A stretch of 64,000 nucleotides of DNA from contig JACEFZ010027769.1 in NCBI GenBank assembly GCA_014155875.1, forward strand, positions 1-64,000, read 5' to 3'. Below the pieces are notes generated by a model. That model saw only the letters and a program-made list of their open reading frames with translations. It searched no databases and was not told where the DNA came from. Of this stretch, positions 34,205 through 48,104 are shown in pieces. Position numbers and translations under genes: made by a program. Numbering within the stretch: the stretch's first letter is position 1; every line of letters begins with the position of its first letter. The stretch is from Cepaea nemoralis (taxonomy: Eukaryota; Mollusca; Gastropoda; Stylommatophora; Helicidae).

Positions 34205-34685
34205 GAGCTACAACCATCCATCCATCCATCATGTGCCATGCCGGTAAGCGTGGACGGTCATGTTTTGCCATCTCACTCGATCACCAGAGTCGTGGATCAG
34301 CTCCGTGTTTCTGTCTCGACCATGCCACGTGGCCAAGCCATCCAGGTATTTGCTTCTAGGTCTTCCTCTTGATCTGTTCCCTTCGATCTTGCCAGTTGTC
34401 ACCAAGTTCTCCAATTCATTTCTTCTCATAACATGCCAAAAAATTTTGACTGTCTACATCTAATGACTCTAATCAGTTTATGATCTTCATTTGTTTCTTG
34501 AATGACTTGTTCATTGGTTTTTCTGGCTGTCCATGGTATTCTTTACATTTTCCTCAGAAACCACATTTCTGCAGCCATCAGATGTTTTTCAGCTTGACTG
34601 CTCATTGTTCAAGCTTCACATCCATATAAAAGTACAGGTTCTATGTACCTCAACACTCTTTTTCTCGTTTCCAGCTACAACACTG
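34205..34685 (-). pseudogene. LINE family-1 3' end
   Basis: From high to low: YG.EAWTMS-like codons, QAEKHLMAAEMWF, a gap with frame changes, MRRNELENLVTTGKIEGN, RGRPRSKYLDGLATW, DRVRWQNMTVH, and a (GATG)n tail (CATC on the plus strand at 34,205). The 36-bp array begins in its upstream part. Confidence 0.85.
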
Positions 34686-34689
34686 GAAG

Positions 34690-37600
34690 ATAAATTTCAT
34701 ACAAGAGAAAACATTTCAGATGTAGATAAATTCATACAAGAGACAACACGGCAGATGTAAATACATTTCATACAAGAGACAACACGGCAGATGTAAATAC
34801 ATTTCATACAAGAGACAACACGGCAGATGTAAATACATTTCATACAAGAGACAACACGGCAGATGTAAATAAATCTCATACAAGAGACAACACGGCAGAT
34901 GTAAATACATTTCATACAAGAGAAACACGGCAGATGTAAATACATTTCATACAGAGACAAAAAGCAGATGTAAATACATTTCATACAAGAGACAACCACG
35001 GCAGATGTAAATACTAAATACCAGAGTCGTATCACGGCAGTGTAATCTTTCTCGACCAGCCACGGGCCAAGATCCGGGATTTCATACTAGGTCTTCCGGC
35101 TTGTTTGTTCCCTTCATTTCACAAGTTGCCCCAATCTCCAATTAATACTTTCAAAACATGAAAAAAATGAAATACTTTCATCAAGAGACAACAGTTTAGA
35201 TGTTAATTTTTCTTGAACAACTTGTCAGAGGGTTTTTCTGGCAAGAGCCATGGTATTCTTTAGATTTTCCTAAAAGAGACACCGGCAGATTAAATACATT
35301 TCATACAAGGGCACACGGCAGATGTTAATTATAAAAGAACAGCAGATGTAGATCATTTTACAAGAGACAACACGGCAGTTTAAATTTCATACAAGAGACA
35401 ACACGGCAGATGTAGAAATTCATACAAGAGACAACACGGCAGATGTAAATACATTTCATACAAGAGACAACACGGCAGATGAAATACATTTCATACAAGA
35501 GACAACACGGCAGATGTAGATAAATTCATACAAGAGACAACACGGCAGATGAAAGATACATTTCATACAAGAGACAACACGGCAGATGTAAATACTTTTC
35601 ATACAAGAGACAACACGGCAGATGTAAATACATTTCATACAAGAGACAACACGGCAGATGTAAATACATTTCATACAAGAGACAACACGGCAGATGAAAG
35701 AAAACATTTCATACCAGAGACAACACGGCAGATGTAAATACATTTCATACAAGAGACAACACGGCAGATGTAAATAAATTTCATACAAGAGACAACCACA
35801 GGCAGATGTAATAACATTTCATACAAGAGACAACACGGCAGATGTAAATACATTTCATACAAGAGACAACACGGCAGATGTAATACATTTCATACAAGAG
35901 ACAACACGGCAGATGTAAATACATTTCATACAAGAGACAACCACGGCAGCATGTAAATACATTTCATACAAGAGACAACACGGCAGATGTAAATACATTT
36001 CATACAAGAGACAACACGGCAGATGTAAATACATTCATACAAGAGACAACACGGCAGATGTAAATACATTTCATACAAGAGACAACACGGCAGATGTAAA
36101 TACATTTCATACAAGAGACAACACGGCAGATGTAGATACATTCATACAAGAGACAACACGGCAGATGTAAATACATTTCATACAAGAGACAACACGGCAG
36201 ATGTAAATACATTTCATACAAGAGACAACACGGCAGATGTAAATACATTCATACAAGAGACAACACGGCAGATGTAAATACATTTCATACAAGAGGACAA
36301 CACGGCAGATGTAAATACATTTCATACAAGAGACAACACGGCAGATGTAAATACATTTCATACAAGAGACAACACGGCAGATGTAAATACATTTCATACA
36401 AGAGACAACACGGCAGATGTAAATACATTTCATACAAGAGACAACACGGCAGATGTAAATACATTTCATACAAGAGACAACACGGCAGATGTAAATACAT
36501 TTCATACAAGAGACAACACGGCAGATGTAAATACATTTCATACAAGAGACAACACGGCAGATGTAGATACATTTCATACAAGAGACAACACGGCAGATGT
36601 AAATACATTTCATACAAGAGACAACACGGCAGATGTAAATACATTTCATACAAGAGACAACACGGCAGATGTAAATACATTTCATACAAGAGACAACCCG
36701 GCAGATGTAAATACATTTCATACAAGAGACAACACGGCAGATGTAGATACATTTCATACAAGAGACAACACGGCAGATGTAAATACATTTCATACAAGAG
36801 ACAACACGGCAGATGTAAATACATTTCATACAAAGAGACAACACGGCAGATGTAAATACATTTCATACAAGAGACAACACGGCAGATGTAAATACATTTC
36901 ATACAAGAGACCAACACGGCAGATGTAGATACATTCATACAAGAGACAACACGGCAGATGTAGATACATTTCATACAAGAGACAACACGGCAGATGTAAA
37001 TACATTTCATACAAGAGACGAACACGGCAGATGTAAATACATTTCATACAAGAGACAACACGGCAGATGTAAATACATTTCATACAAGAGACAACACGGC
37101 AGATGTAAATACATTTCATACAAGAGACAACACGGCAGATGTAATACATTTCATACAAGAGACAACACGGCAGATGTAAATACATTTCATACAAGAGACA
37201 ACACGCAGATGTAAATACATTTCATACAAGAGACAACACCGGCAGATGTAGATAAATCTCATACAAGAGACAACACGGCAGATGTAAATACATTTCATAC
37301 AAGAGACAACACGGCAGATGGTAAATACATTTCATACAAGAGACAACACGGCAGATGTAAATACATTTCATACAAGAGACAACACGGCAGATGTAATACA
37401 TTTCATACAAGAGACAACACGGCAGATGTAATACATTTCATACAAGAGACAACACGGCAGATGTAAAATACATTTCATACAAGAGACAACACGGCAGATG
37501 TAAATACATTTCATACAAGAGACAACACGGCAGATGTAATACATTTCATACAAGAGACAACACGGCAGATGTAAATACATTTCATACAAGAGACAACACG

Positions 37601-40600
37601 GCAGATGTAGATACATTTCATACAAGAGACAACACGGCAGATGTAAATACATTTCATACAGAGACAACACGGCAGATGTAGATACATTCATACAAGAGAC
37701 AACACGGCAGATGTAGATACATTCATACAAGAGACAACACGGCAGATGTAATACATTTCATACAAGAGACAACACGCAGATGTAAATACATTTCATACAA
37801 GAGACAAACACGGCAGATGTAATATACATTTTCATACAAGAGACAACACGGCAGATGTAAATACATTTCATACAAGAGACAACACGGCAGATGTAAATAC
37901 ATTTCATACAGAGACAACACGGCAGATGTAAATACATTTCATACAGAGACAACACGGCAGATGTAAAATACATTTCATACAAGAGACAACACGGCAGATG
38001 TAAATTACATTTCATACAAGAGACAACACGGCAGAATGTAAATCACATTTCATACAAGAGACCAACACGGCAGATGTCAATACATTTCCATACAAGAGAC
38101 AACACGGCAGATTGTAGAATACATCTCATACAAGAGACAACACGGCAGATGTAAAGACATCTCATACAAGAGACAACACGGCAGATGTAAATACATCTTC
38201 ATACAAGAGACAACACGGGCAGATGTAGATAACATTTCATACCAGAGACAACCAACGTCAGATGTAAATACATTTTCATACAAGAGACAACACGGCAGAT
38301 GTAAATACATTTCATACAAGAGGACAACACGGCAGATGTACTATAAATTTCATACAAGAGACAACACGGCAGATGTAAATTACATTTCTATAAAGAGACA
38401 ACACGGCAGATGTAGATACATTCTCATACAAGAGACACCACGGCAGATGTAATTAACATCTCATACAAGAGACAAACGGCAGATGTAGATAATTCATACA
38501 AGAGACAACACGGCAGATGTCAATACATTTTCATACAAGAGACAACACGGCAGATGTAAATACATTTCATACAAGAGACAACACGGCAGATGTAAATACA
38601 TTTCATACAAGAGACAACACGGCAGATCTGTAAATACATTTCATACAAGAGACAACACGGCAGATGTAAATACAATCTCATACAAGAGACAACACGGCAG
38701 ATGTAGATAAATCTCATACAAGAGACAACACGGCAGACTGTAAATACATTTCATACAAGAGACAACACGGCAGATGTAAATACATCTCATACAAGAGACA
38801 ACACGGCAGATGTAAATACATCTTCATACAAGAGACAACACGGCAGATGTAAATACATTTCCATACAAGAGACAACACTGCAGGATGTAAATACATTTCA
38901 TACAAGAGACAACACGGCAGAGTGTAAATACATTTCATACAAGAGACAACACGGCAGATGTAAATACATTTCATACAAGAGACAACACGGCAGATGTAAA
39001 TACATCTCATACAAGAGACAACACGGCAGATGTAAATACATTTCATACAAGAGACAACACGGCAGATGTAAATACATTTCATACAAGAGACACACGGCAG
39101 ATGTAAATACATTTCATACAAGAGACAACACGGCAGATGTAAATACATTCATACAAGAGACAACACGGCAGATGTAGAATACATTTCATACAAGAGACAA
39201 CACGGCAGATGTAATACATCTCATACCAGAGACAACACGGCAGATGTAAATACATTTCATACAAGAGACAACACGGCAGATGTAGATAAATTCATACAAG
39301 AGACAACACGGCAGATGTAAATACATTTCATACAAGAGACAACACGGCAGATGTAATACATTTCATACAAGAGACAACACGGCAGATGTAAATACATTTC
39401 ATACAAGAGACAACACGGCAGATGTAAATACATTTCATACAAGAGACAACACGGCAGATGTAAATACATTTCATACAAGAGACAACACGGCAGATGAAAG
39501 AAAACATTTCATACAAGAGACAACACGGCAGATGTAAATACATTTCATACAAGAGACAACACGGCAGATGTAAATACATTTCATACAAGAGACAACACGG
39601 CAGATGTAATACATTTCATACAAGAGACAACACGGCAGATGTAAATACATCTCATACAAGAGACAACACGGCAGATGTAAATACATTTCATACAAGAGAC
39701 AACACGGCAGATGTAGATAAATTTCATACAAGAGACAACACGGCAGATGTAAAAAACATTTCATACAAAGACAACACGGCAGATGTAGATACATTTCATA
39801 CAGAGACAACACGGCAGATGTAGATACATTCATACAAGAACAACACGGCAGATGTAAATACATTCATACAAGAAGACAACACGGCAGATGTAGATACATT
39901 TCATACAAGAAGACAACACGGCCAGATGTAGATACATCTCATACAAGAGACAACACGGCAGATGTAAATACTTTCATACAAGAGACACACGCAGATGTAG
40001 ATTACATCTCATACAAGAGACAACACGGCAGATGTAGATACATTTCATACAAGGACAACACGGCAGATGTAAATACATTTCCATACAGAGACAACACGGC
40101 ATATGTAAATACATTTCATACAAGAGACAACACGGCAGATGTAAATACATTTCATACAAGAGACAACACGGCAGATGTAGATATGCTCTACAGAGAGACA
40201 ACACGGCAGATGTAGATAATTTCATACAAGAGACAACACGGCAGATGAAAAATTTCATACAAAGACAAAGCAGATGTAGATAAATTTCATACAAGAGACA
40301 ACACGGCAGATGTAAATACATTTCATACAAGAGACAACACGGCAGATGAAAGATACATTTCATACAAGAGACAACACGGCAGATGTAAATACATTTCATA
40401 CAAGAGACAACACGGCAGATGTAGATACATTTCATACAAGAGACAACACGGCAGATGTAAATACATTTCATACAAGAGACAACACGGCAGATGTAAATAC
40501 ATTTCATACAAGAGACAACACGGCAGATGTAGAAAACATTTCATACAAGAGACAACACGGCAGATGTAGAAAACATTTCATACAAGAGACAACACGGCAG

Positions 40601-43600
40601 ATGTAGAAACAATCTCATACAAGAGACAACACGGCAGATGTAGATAAATCTCATACAAGAGACAACACGGCAGATGTAGATACATTTCATACAAGAGACA
40701 ACACGGCAGATGTAAATACATTTCATACAAGAGACAACACGGCAGATGTAAATACATTTCATACAAGAGACAACACGGCAGATGTAAATACATTTCATAC
40801 AAGAGACAACACGGCAGATGTAGATAAATCTCATACAAGAGACAACACGGCAGATGTAAATACATTTCATACAAGAGACAACACGGCAGATGTAATACAT
40901 TTCATACAAGAGACAACACGGCAGATGTAAATACATTTCATACAAGAGACAACACGGCAGATGTAGATAAATCTCATACAAGAGACAACACGGCAGATGA
41001 AAGATAATTTCATACAAGAGACAACACGGCAGATGTAAATACATTTCATACAAGAGACAACACGGCAGATGTAGATAAATCTCATACAAGAGACAACACG
41101 GCAGATGTAAATACATTTCATACAAGAGACAACACGGCAGATGTAAATACATTTCATACAAGAGACAACACGGCAGATGTAGATAAATCTCATACAAGAG
41201 ACAACACGGCAGATGAAAGAAAACATTTCATACAAGAGACAACACGGCAGATGTAAAAACATTTCATACAAGAGACAACACGGCAGATGTAGATAAATTC
41301 ATACAAGAGACAACACGGCAGATGTAAATACATTTCATACAAGAGACAACACGGCAGATGTAAATACATTTCATACAAGAGACAACACGGCAGATGTAAA
41401 TACATTCATACAAGAGACAACACGGCAGATGTAGATAAATTCATACAAGAGACAACACGGCAGATGTAGAAAACATTCATACAAGAGACAACACGGCAGA
41501 TGTAAATACATTTCATACAAGAGACAACACGGCAGATGTAAATACATTTCATACAAGAGACAACACGGCAGATGTAAATACATTTCATACAAGAGACAAC
41601 ACGGCAGATGTAAATACATTTCATACAAGAGACAACACGGCAGATGTAAATACATTTCATACAAGAGACAACACGGCAGATGTAAATACATTTCATACAA
41701 GAGACAACAAGGCAGATGTAGATAAATCTCATACAAGAGACAACACGGCAGATGAAAGATAAATTTCATACAAGAGACAACACGGCAGATGTAGAAAACA
41801 TTTCATACAAGAGACAACACGGCAGATGTAAATACATTTCATACAAGAGACAACACGGCAGATGTAAATACATTTCATACAAGAGACAACACGGCAGATG
41901 TAGATAAATCTCATACAAGAGACAACACGGCAGATGTAAATACATTTCATACAAGAGACAACACGGCAGATGTAGATAAATCTCATACAAGAGACAACAC
42001 GGCAGATGTAATACATTTCATACAAGAGACAACACGGCAGATGTAAATACATTTCATACAAGAGCCCGGCAGATGTAGAAAACCCATACAAGAGACAAAA
42101 AGGGCAGATGTAGAAAACATTTCATACAAGAGACAACACGGCAGATGTAAATACATTTCATACAAGAGACAACACGGCAGATGTAAATACATTTCATACA
42201 AGAGACAACACGGCAGATGTAAATACATTTCATACAAGAGACAACACGGCAGATGTAGATACATTCATACAAGAGACAACACGGCAGATGTAGATACATT
42301 TCATACAAGAGACAACACGGCAGATGTAATACATTTCATACAAGAGACAACACGGCAGATGTAATACATTTCATACAAGAGACCAGAGTACTTAAACACG
42401 GCAGATGTAAATACATTTCATACAAGAGACAACACGGCAGAATGTAAATACATTTCATACAAGAGACAACACGGCAGATGTAAATACATTTCATACAAGA
42501 GACAACACGGCAGATGTAATACATTCATACAAGAGACAACACGGCAGATGTAAATACATTTCATACAAGAGACAACACGGCAGATGTAGATACATTTCAT
42601 ACAAGAGACAACACGGCAGATGTAAATACATTTCATACAAGAGACAACACGGCAGATGTAAATACATTTCATACAAGAGACAACACGGCAGATGTAAATA
42701 CATTTCATACAAGAGACAACACGGCAGATGTAAATACATTTCATACAAGAGACAACACGGCAGATGTAGATAAATCTCATACAAGAGACAACACGGCAGA
42801 TGTAATAACATTTCATACAAGAGACAACACGGGCAGATGTAAATTACATTTCATACAAGAGACAACACGGCAGATGTAAATACATTTCATACAAGAGACA
42901 ACACGGCAGATGTAAATAAATTTCATACAAGAGACAACACGGCAGATGTAGATACATTCATTACAAGAGACAACACGGCAGATGTAAATACATTTCATAC
43001 AAGAGACAACACGGCCAGATGTAGATACATTCATACAAGAGACAACACGGCAGATGTAGATAAATCTCATACAAGAGACAACACGGCAGATGTAAATACA
43101 TTTCATACAAGAGACAACACGGCAGATGTAAGATACATTTCATACAAGAGACAACACGGCAGATGTAAATACATCTCATACAAGAGACAACACGGGCAGA
43201 TGTAAATAATTTCATACAAGAGACAACACGGCAGATGTAGAATAAATCTCATACAAGAGACAACACGGCAGATGTAAATACATTTCATACAAGAGACAAC
43301 ACGGCAGATGTAGATAAATTTCATACAAGAGACAACACGGCAGATGTAGATAAATTCATACAAGAGACAACACGGCAGATGTAAATACATTTCATACAAG
43401 AGACAACACGGCAGATGTAAATACATCTCATACAAGAGACAACACGGCAGATGTAGATAAATCTCATACAAGAGACAACACGGCAGATGTAAATACATTT
43501 CATACAGAGACAACACGGCAGATGTAGATAACATTCATACAAGAGACAACACGGCAGATGTAGATACATTCATACAAGAGACAACACGGCAGATGTAGAT

Positions 43601-45125
43601 ACATTTCATACAAGAGACAACACGGCAGATGTAGATACATCTTCATACAAGAGACAACACGGCAGATGTAGAATACATCTCATACAAGAGACAACACGGC
43701 AGATGTAATACATCTCATACAAGAGACAACACGGCAGATGTAAATAATCTCATACAAGAGACAACACGGCAGATGTAGATAAATTCTCATACAAGAGACA
43801 ACACGGCAGATGTAGATACATCTCATACAAGAGACAACACGGCAGATGTAGATAACATTTCATACAAGAGACAACACGGCAGATGTAGATAAATCTCATA
43901 CAAGAGACAACACGGCAGATGTAGATACATCTCATACAAGAGACAACACGGCAGATGTAGATAAATCTCATACAAGAGACAACACGGCAGATGTAGATAC
44001 ATTTCATACAAGAGACAACACGGCAGATGTAAATACATTTCATACAAGAGACAACACGGCAGATGTAAATACATTTCATACAAGAGACAACACGGCAGAT
44101 GTAAATACATTTCATACAAGAGACAACACGGCAGATGTAGATAAATCTCATACAAGAGACAACACGGCAGATGTAGATAAATCTCATACAAGAGACAACA
44201 CGGCAGATGTAAATACATTTCATACAAGAGACAACACGGCAGATGTAAATACATTTCATACCAGAGACAACACGGCAGATGTAGATAAATCTCATACAAG
44301 AGACAACACGGCAGATGTAGATAAATCTCATACAAGAGACAACACGGCAGATGTAGATAAATCTCATACAAGAGACAACACGGCAGATGTAAATACATTT
44401 CATACAAGAGACAACACGGCAGATGTAAATACATTTCATACAAGAGACAACACGGCAGATGTAGATACATTTCATACAAGAGACAACACGGCAGATGTAG
44501 ATAAATCTCATACAAGAGACAACACGGCAGATGTAGATAAATCTCATACAAGAGACAACACGGCAGATGTAGATAAATCTCATACAAGAGACAACACGGC
44601 AGATGTAAATACATTTCATACAAGAGACAACACGGCAGATGTAGATAAATCTCATACAAGAGACAACACGGCAGATGTAAATACATTTCATACAAGAGAC
44701 AACACGGCAGATGTAGATACATTTCATACAAGAGACAACACGGCAGATGTAGATAAATCTCATACAAGAGACAACACGGCAGATGTAGATACATTTCATA
44801 CAAGAGACAACACGGCAGATGTAGATAAATCTCATACAAGAGACAACACGGCAGATGTAGATAAATCTCATACAAGAGACAACACGGCAGATGTAGATAA
44901 ATCTCATACAAGAGACAACACGGCAGATGTAGATAAATCTCATACAAGAGACAACACGGCAGATGTAGATAAATCTCATACAAGAGACAACACGGCAGAT
45001 GTAAATACATTTCATACAAGAGACAACACGGCAGATGTAGATAAATCTCATACAAGAGACAACACTCCACATAAAGACACATTTCATACAAGAGAGAACA
45101 CTCCACATAAAGACACATTTTATAC
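34690..45125 (-). repeat. 36-bp minisatellite, about 285 units
   Basis: The unit is CATTTCATACAAGAGACAAC followed by ACGGCAGATGTAAATA, with GTAGATAAATCT and GTAGATACATTT subtypes. As 36 is a multiple of three, the minus frame repeats a 12-residue motif (KCIYICRVVSCM) for long distances; this is not a gene. Stretches at 36.2-36.8 kb and 43.8-45.05 kb are clean, while 37.1-43.8 kb is full of one-base indels. Edge units differ from the interior (AACATTTCAG at the low edge, AACACTCCAC at the high edge). It fills intron E-F and ends about 75 bases from the exon E donor. Confidence 0.97.
35018..35290. other. mosaic of LINE and 36-bp repeat
   Basis: Words of the LINE copy at 34,283-34,560 (ACCAGAGTCGT, GTCTTCC, TTGTTCCCTTC, GGTTTTTCTGGC, CCATGGTATTCTTTA) appear in the same order but broken by pieces of the 36-bp unit. 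This does not look like a natural junction; it suggests a merged consensus. Confidence 0.6.
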
Positions 45126-45199
45126 AAGATACATTTCAGATATAGACAAATTTCAAGCGAACAAAAGAAAAACAACAGCACAAGAATAAATCAGCATAC

Positions 45200-45323
45200 C
45201 TGTGTGTAGAAACTCAACATTTTCTGTGTCCAAATAAACCTGTGACTTGTCAATTGTGTCCAGGTCTGGTTTCCTGTAGTGGACCTTGTCCTGTCCAAAC
45301 TGGCCATTCCCACTGACAATGAC
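45200..45323 (-). CDS. exon E, second copy of the 124-base exon
   Basis: The acceptor is CCTGTGACAG-type (GTCACAG, before 45,323) and the donor CACAG|GTATGC. It encodes 41 residues (VIVSGNGQFGQDKVHYRKPD, then LDTIDKSQVYLDTENVEFLH and T) and one extra base, phase 0 to 1. About 27 of 41 residues equal exon B, and surrounding intron sequence is shared too. Phases allow it in series after exon D and before exon F. It places a GQFGQ..V.YRKP module inside the coiled-coil part. It may instead be skipped: B can join F in phase. Confidence 0.7.
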
Positions 45324-45422
45324 CTGTGACCAACCACAGAAGCATGACAACATTTGTGCTGGTATGACAACAACCAGTGTATGAACTAGACTAACACATG
45401 ACAACAGCTGAACAATCTGTCT

Positions 45423-45743
45423 GCATTTCTGTTTTGTTTGTTTTTTGGCACTCGTTCGCTTTCAACTCAAGCAAGTCCATTCACACTATTTATAGTAATG
45501 ATGGACTGAATTTTGCGTGTGGGTTAACTTTCCTTATTAACAGTGTCCTTCACCATCAGGCAAACCCACTCCGACTTCAGAAGTACCTGTAATTAATGTC
45601 CCCAAGCCAAAGACGACAGGTCAACATTTTAGTCCAGCTGTCCGGTGTAGGGGTTGAACCGCTTACCTTGGATAAACACACTGGATGGTCAAGAATATAA
45701 GTTCTTATCCATTCGACCATGTGGACCTGCAGCATTTCTGTTT
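45423..45743 (-). mobile_element. tRNA-derived SINE with target-site duplication
   Basis: A 297-base insert (45,435-45,731) is flanked by the 12-base duplication GCATTTCTGTTT. Read on the minus strand it has a perfect A box (TGGTCGAATGG, 45,719-45,709) and B box (GGTTCAACCCC, 45,660-45,650) and ends in an A/CAAA-rich tail. The paralogous segment at about 50,855 has the same flank with a single TATTTCTGTTT and no insert. Confidence 0.9.
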
Positions 45744-45756
45744 ATCCTAGAGGTTA

Positions 45757-45916
45757 CAACATGAGGACTGATCTAGCCAGGCTCACACAACCCACCTTCA
45801 TTGCCTCTACAACATGAGGACTGATCTAGCCAGGCTCACACAACCCACCTTCATTGCCTCTACAACATGAGGACTGATCTAGCCAGGCTCACACAACCCA
45901 CCTTCGTTGCCTCTAC
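45757..45916 (+). repeat. 53-bp tandem repeat, three units
   Basis: Units begin ACAACATGAGGACTGATCTA and end CCACCTTC(A/G)TTGCCTCT; nearly identical. Confidence 0.95.
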
Positions 45917-45919
45917 AAC

Positions 45920-46240
45920 ATACATGTAGGTTACAGTGTTATTGTTCTTTGTCTCCCTTATGGAGACCTGGTAACACACAGGCAATAGTTATCTCAGATA
46001 AGGGCAAAAACCTTGGGAGAATTAGAGACATGGGAAGGGGGGAGGCAGAAGTGAAGGATGAGGAGAACGAACGAATGAACTTTATTTTCAAAGGGTCACA
46101 AATTGGGCATGCAGGCCCATTTTACATTTGGCCCTTCCAACCACTTATCTTTCCAACATCAATTATCTATTGTGTATGTTACATTCACACAGAAAATGCA
46201 TGGTCAAATAAATGCTGAGAATATAAACAATGCATGTTAA
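45920..46240 (-). repeat. SINE-core fragment and 3'-end-like tail
   Basis: 45,925-45,985 matches the core of the SINE at 53,665-53,720 (GTAGGTTACAGTGTTATTGT...). At 46,060-46,120 the end motif with GAACGAACGAA, ACTTTATTTT and AAATTGGGCA..CAGGCCC matches 63,640-63,700, so both are 3' ends of the same minus-oriented element family. Confidence 0.6.
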
Positions 46241-46416
46241 CATGTTATAAAACAGGTAGGCAGACACACACGCCCACACACATACATAAACACATTCACA
46301 CAAACTCGCAAAATTATACACCCACTCAATAACTCACGAATACACACTCTGTCACATGCATATATACGCACTAAGAGAGAGAGATGAAAAAAGAAAAGAA
46401 AGAAAGAAAGACTGAC

Positions 46417-46556
46417 CTCCTTTATGGTGTCATGGAGAGACAATACTATCGCCTCAAGCGCTCTGATTTTACTGCACGCTTCGTAAGTATCTGACTTGGA
46501 GTGCTGCAAGAGTTGTTGGCACTGTCTCAGGTTTTCATTAACTGATTCAACCTCTC
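46417..46556 (-). CDS. exon D
   Basis: A 140-base exon between CCATTTGCAG and AAGGAG|GTCAGT, phase 1 in, 0 out. It encodes GEVESVNENLRQCQQLLQHS, then KSDTYEACSKIRALEAIVLS and LHDTIKE. Heptads continue from exon C. The spacing of exon C plus D fits the first coiled coil of CEP152, where a similar chain ends with repeated 'ALE.QI.AL'-like heptads. Confidence 0.75.
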
Positions 46557-46589
46557 CTGCAAATGGAGATTGGAAACACCAAGTAGTAA

Positions 46590-47030
46590 AATATGGACAA
46601 ATCAGAGGAGACAGATAAATCAGAGGAGAAGACAGACCTAGTCAGTGAAGACAGACAAATGAAAGAAGACGGAAAAATAAATCAGAGAAGACAAATTAGA
46701 GAAGACAAAAAATCAGAGGAGGAGACAGACATATCAGAGAAGACAGACAAATCAGAGAAGAAGACAAGCAAATCAGGGGAGAAGACAGACAAATCAGAGA
46801 AGGCAGACAAAACAGAGAAGGCAGACAAAACATATGAGAAAACAGTCAAATCAGAGGAAAAGACAGACACATCAGAGGTGAAGACAGACAAATCAGAGGA
46901 AAAGACAGACACATCAGAGGTGAAGACAGACAAATCAAAGGAAAAGACAGACACATCAGAGGTGAAGACAGACAAATCAGAAAAGACAGACAAATCAGAG
47001 GAGAAGGCAGGTAAATCAGAGGAGACACAA
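46590..47030 (+). repeat. purine-rich minisatellite of about 21 bp
   Basis: Units of GACAGACAAATCAGAGGAGAA type fill nearly all of the 489-base intron C-D. The plus-strand frame (DKSEEKTDKSEE) is open only because the unit lacks stops. Confidence 0.9.
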
Positions 47031-47045
47031 CACACACATACATAC

Positions 47046-47201
47046 CGCTGGCCAGAGCCAGTCTGTGCTTCAGAATTCTGATCTCCCTGCTATTTTCTTC
47101 ATCGCTCGCCTCCATTTTCCGTGTCAGATCCTCAATCTCTCGCCCTCGGGCTCGGTAAAGAACCTCCAACTGTTGATAAAGCCGTTGATCATCAGACCCA
47201 T
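47046..47201 (-). CDS. exon C
   Basis: A 156-base exon, TTATTCACAG before 47,201 and GCG|GTATGT at the end, phase 1 to 1. It encodes DGSDDQRLYQQLEVLYRARG, then REIEDLTRKMEASDEENSRE and IRILKHRLALAS. The pattern 'LQ.L..A..R.IE.L..K........R.L.H.L' is the best match to CEP152 (human stretch from memory: QLQVLNKAKERQLENL). This is the start of the coiled coil. Confidence 0.8.
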
Positions 47202-47254
47202 CTGTGAATAAAGCACACACACACATATACATCCTGTATATATATACATATATA

Positions 47255-47310
47255 TATATTCACCATGTGCCATGCTGGCAAGAGTGGGCGGTCATATCAC
47301 ATTGATAATA
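47255..47310 (-). pseudogene. LINE family-1 tail fragment
   Basis: CACCATGTGCCATGCTGGCA and following bases match the family-1 3' end, next to a TA-rich microsatellite (47,236-47,260). Confidence 0.5.
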
Positions 47311-48100
47311 CTGTTTCCGCTTCTGAGTGGCAAGTTGTAGGTGTTTGGTTAAGAACTGATCTGTCATCATCATCAATTTCTTCATCTACAATGGTAGGCA
47401 CACTAGAAATAATGCCATCATCATTCAAAGCCTCAATCCACTTTGTCACAATACAACCAATCTGTTACTTCTCCTGATGTAATGTTTTCACTGTTTAGTC
47501 CTAAATTGTTGCACAGTTGCACAATAACAGTCTCAGTTCCTTCCTGTCTGTTGATACTCACGCATTTTTTTAGACAGTGACTGATAACAGAAACTTAAGG
47601 TTAAACAAGTGACGGTTAATCAAAGTTTTACTGTATATCGTTATTTTTTATTAAGCAGAAAGACTCAAATCGTCAAGAATGTAGCCATACTGTCAGCTAC
47701 TGTGAATCCTGCTGCCAGTTTTGGCTTTTACATAGTCTAGGTTCTCAAATCATGTGAACTGGTTAGTTCCATTACTCACTGCCTTTCAATGTCAGACAAT
47801 ACAGGAAGGCCATGCTATATGTAGCGTGTTCCATCGTGCCATTACCCGAAGTAAAGACAAAACTCCTGTACGGAGTCAGATCGCCATTGAAAATCTCGTC
47901 CTGGAAAATGCTGTCTAATATACCATGCATTCTTTCGACGTCATTCATTCATTCACATCTCACGTGACAAGAACACACGTCATCCGGGGTTTCCCGGGAA
48001 AGGTATGTCCAATATTCTGAGCACGGCGATTGGTTGACATCATCGTGACCTTTTATATAAATATTCATTATATTTCATACTTACCGTAATTAATTTTATT
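47311..48100. other. intron B-C sequence without recognised feature
   Basis: No open frame, repeat or promoter that I can support. Confidence 0.4.
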
Positions 48101-48104
48101 TTGG

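Noticed and set aside
36107..45181. Cys/Ile-rich minus-strand frames up to 452 codons
   Set aside because: Pure 12-residue translation of the 36-bp repeat; broken wherever an indel occurs.
46593..47081. 162-codon Lys/Glu/Asp/Ser frame on the plus strand
   Set aside because: It is the 21-bp purine repeat of intron C-D on the opposite strand.
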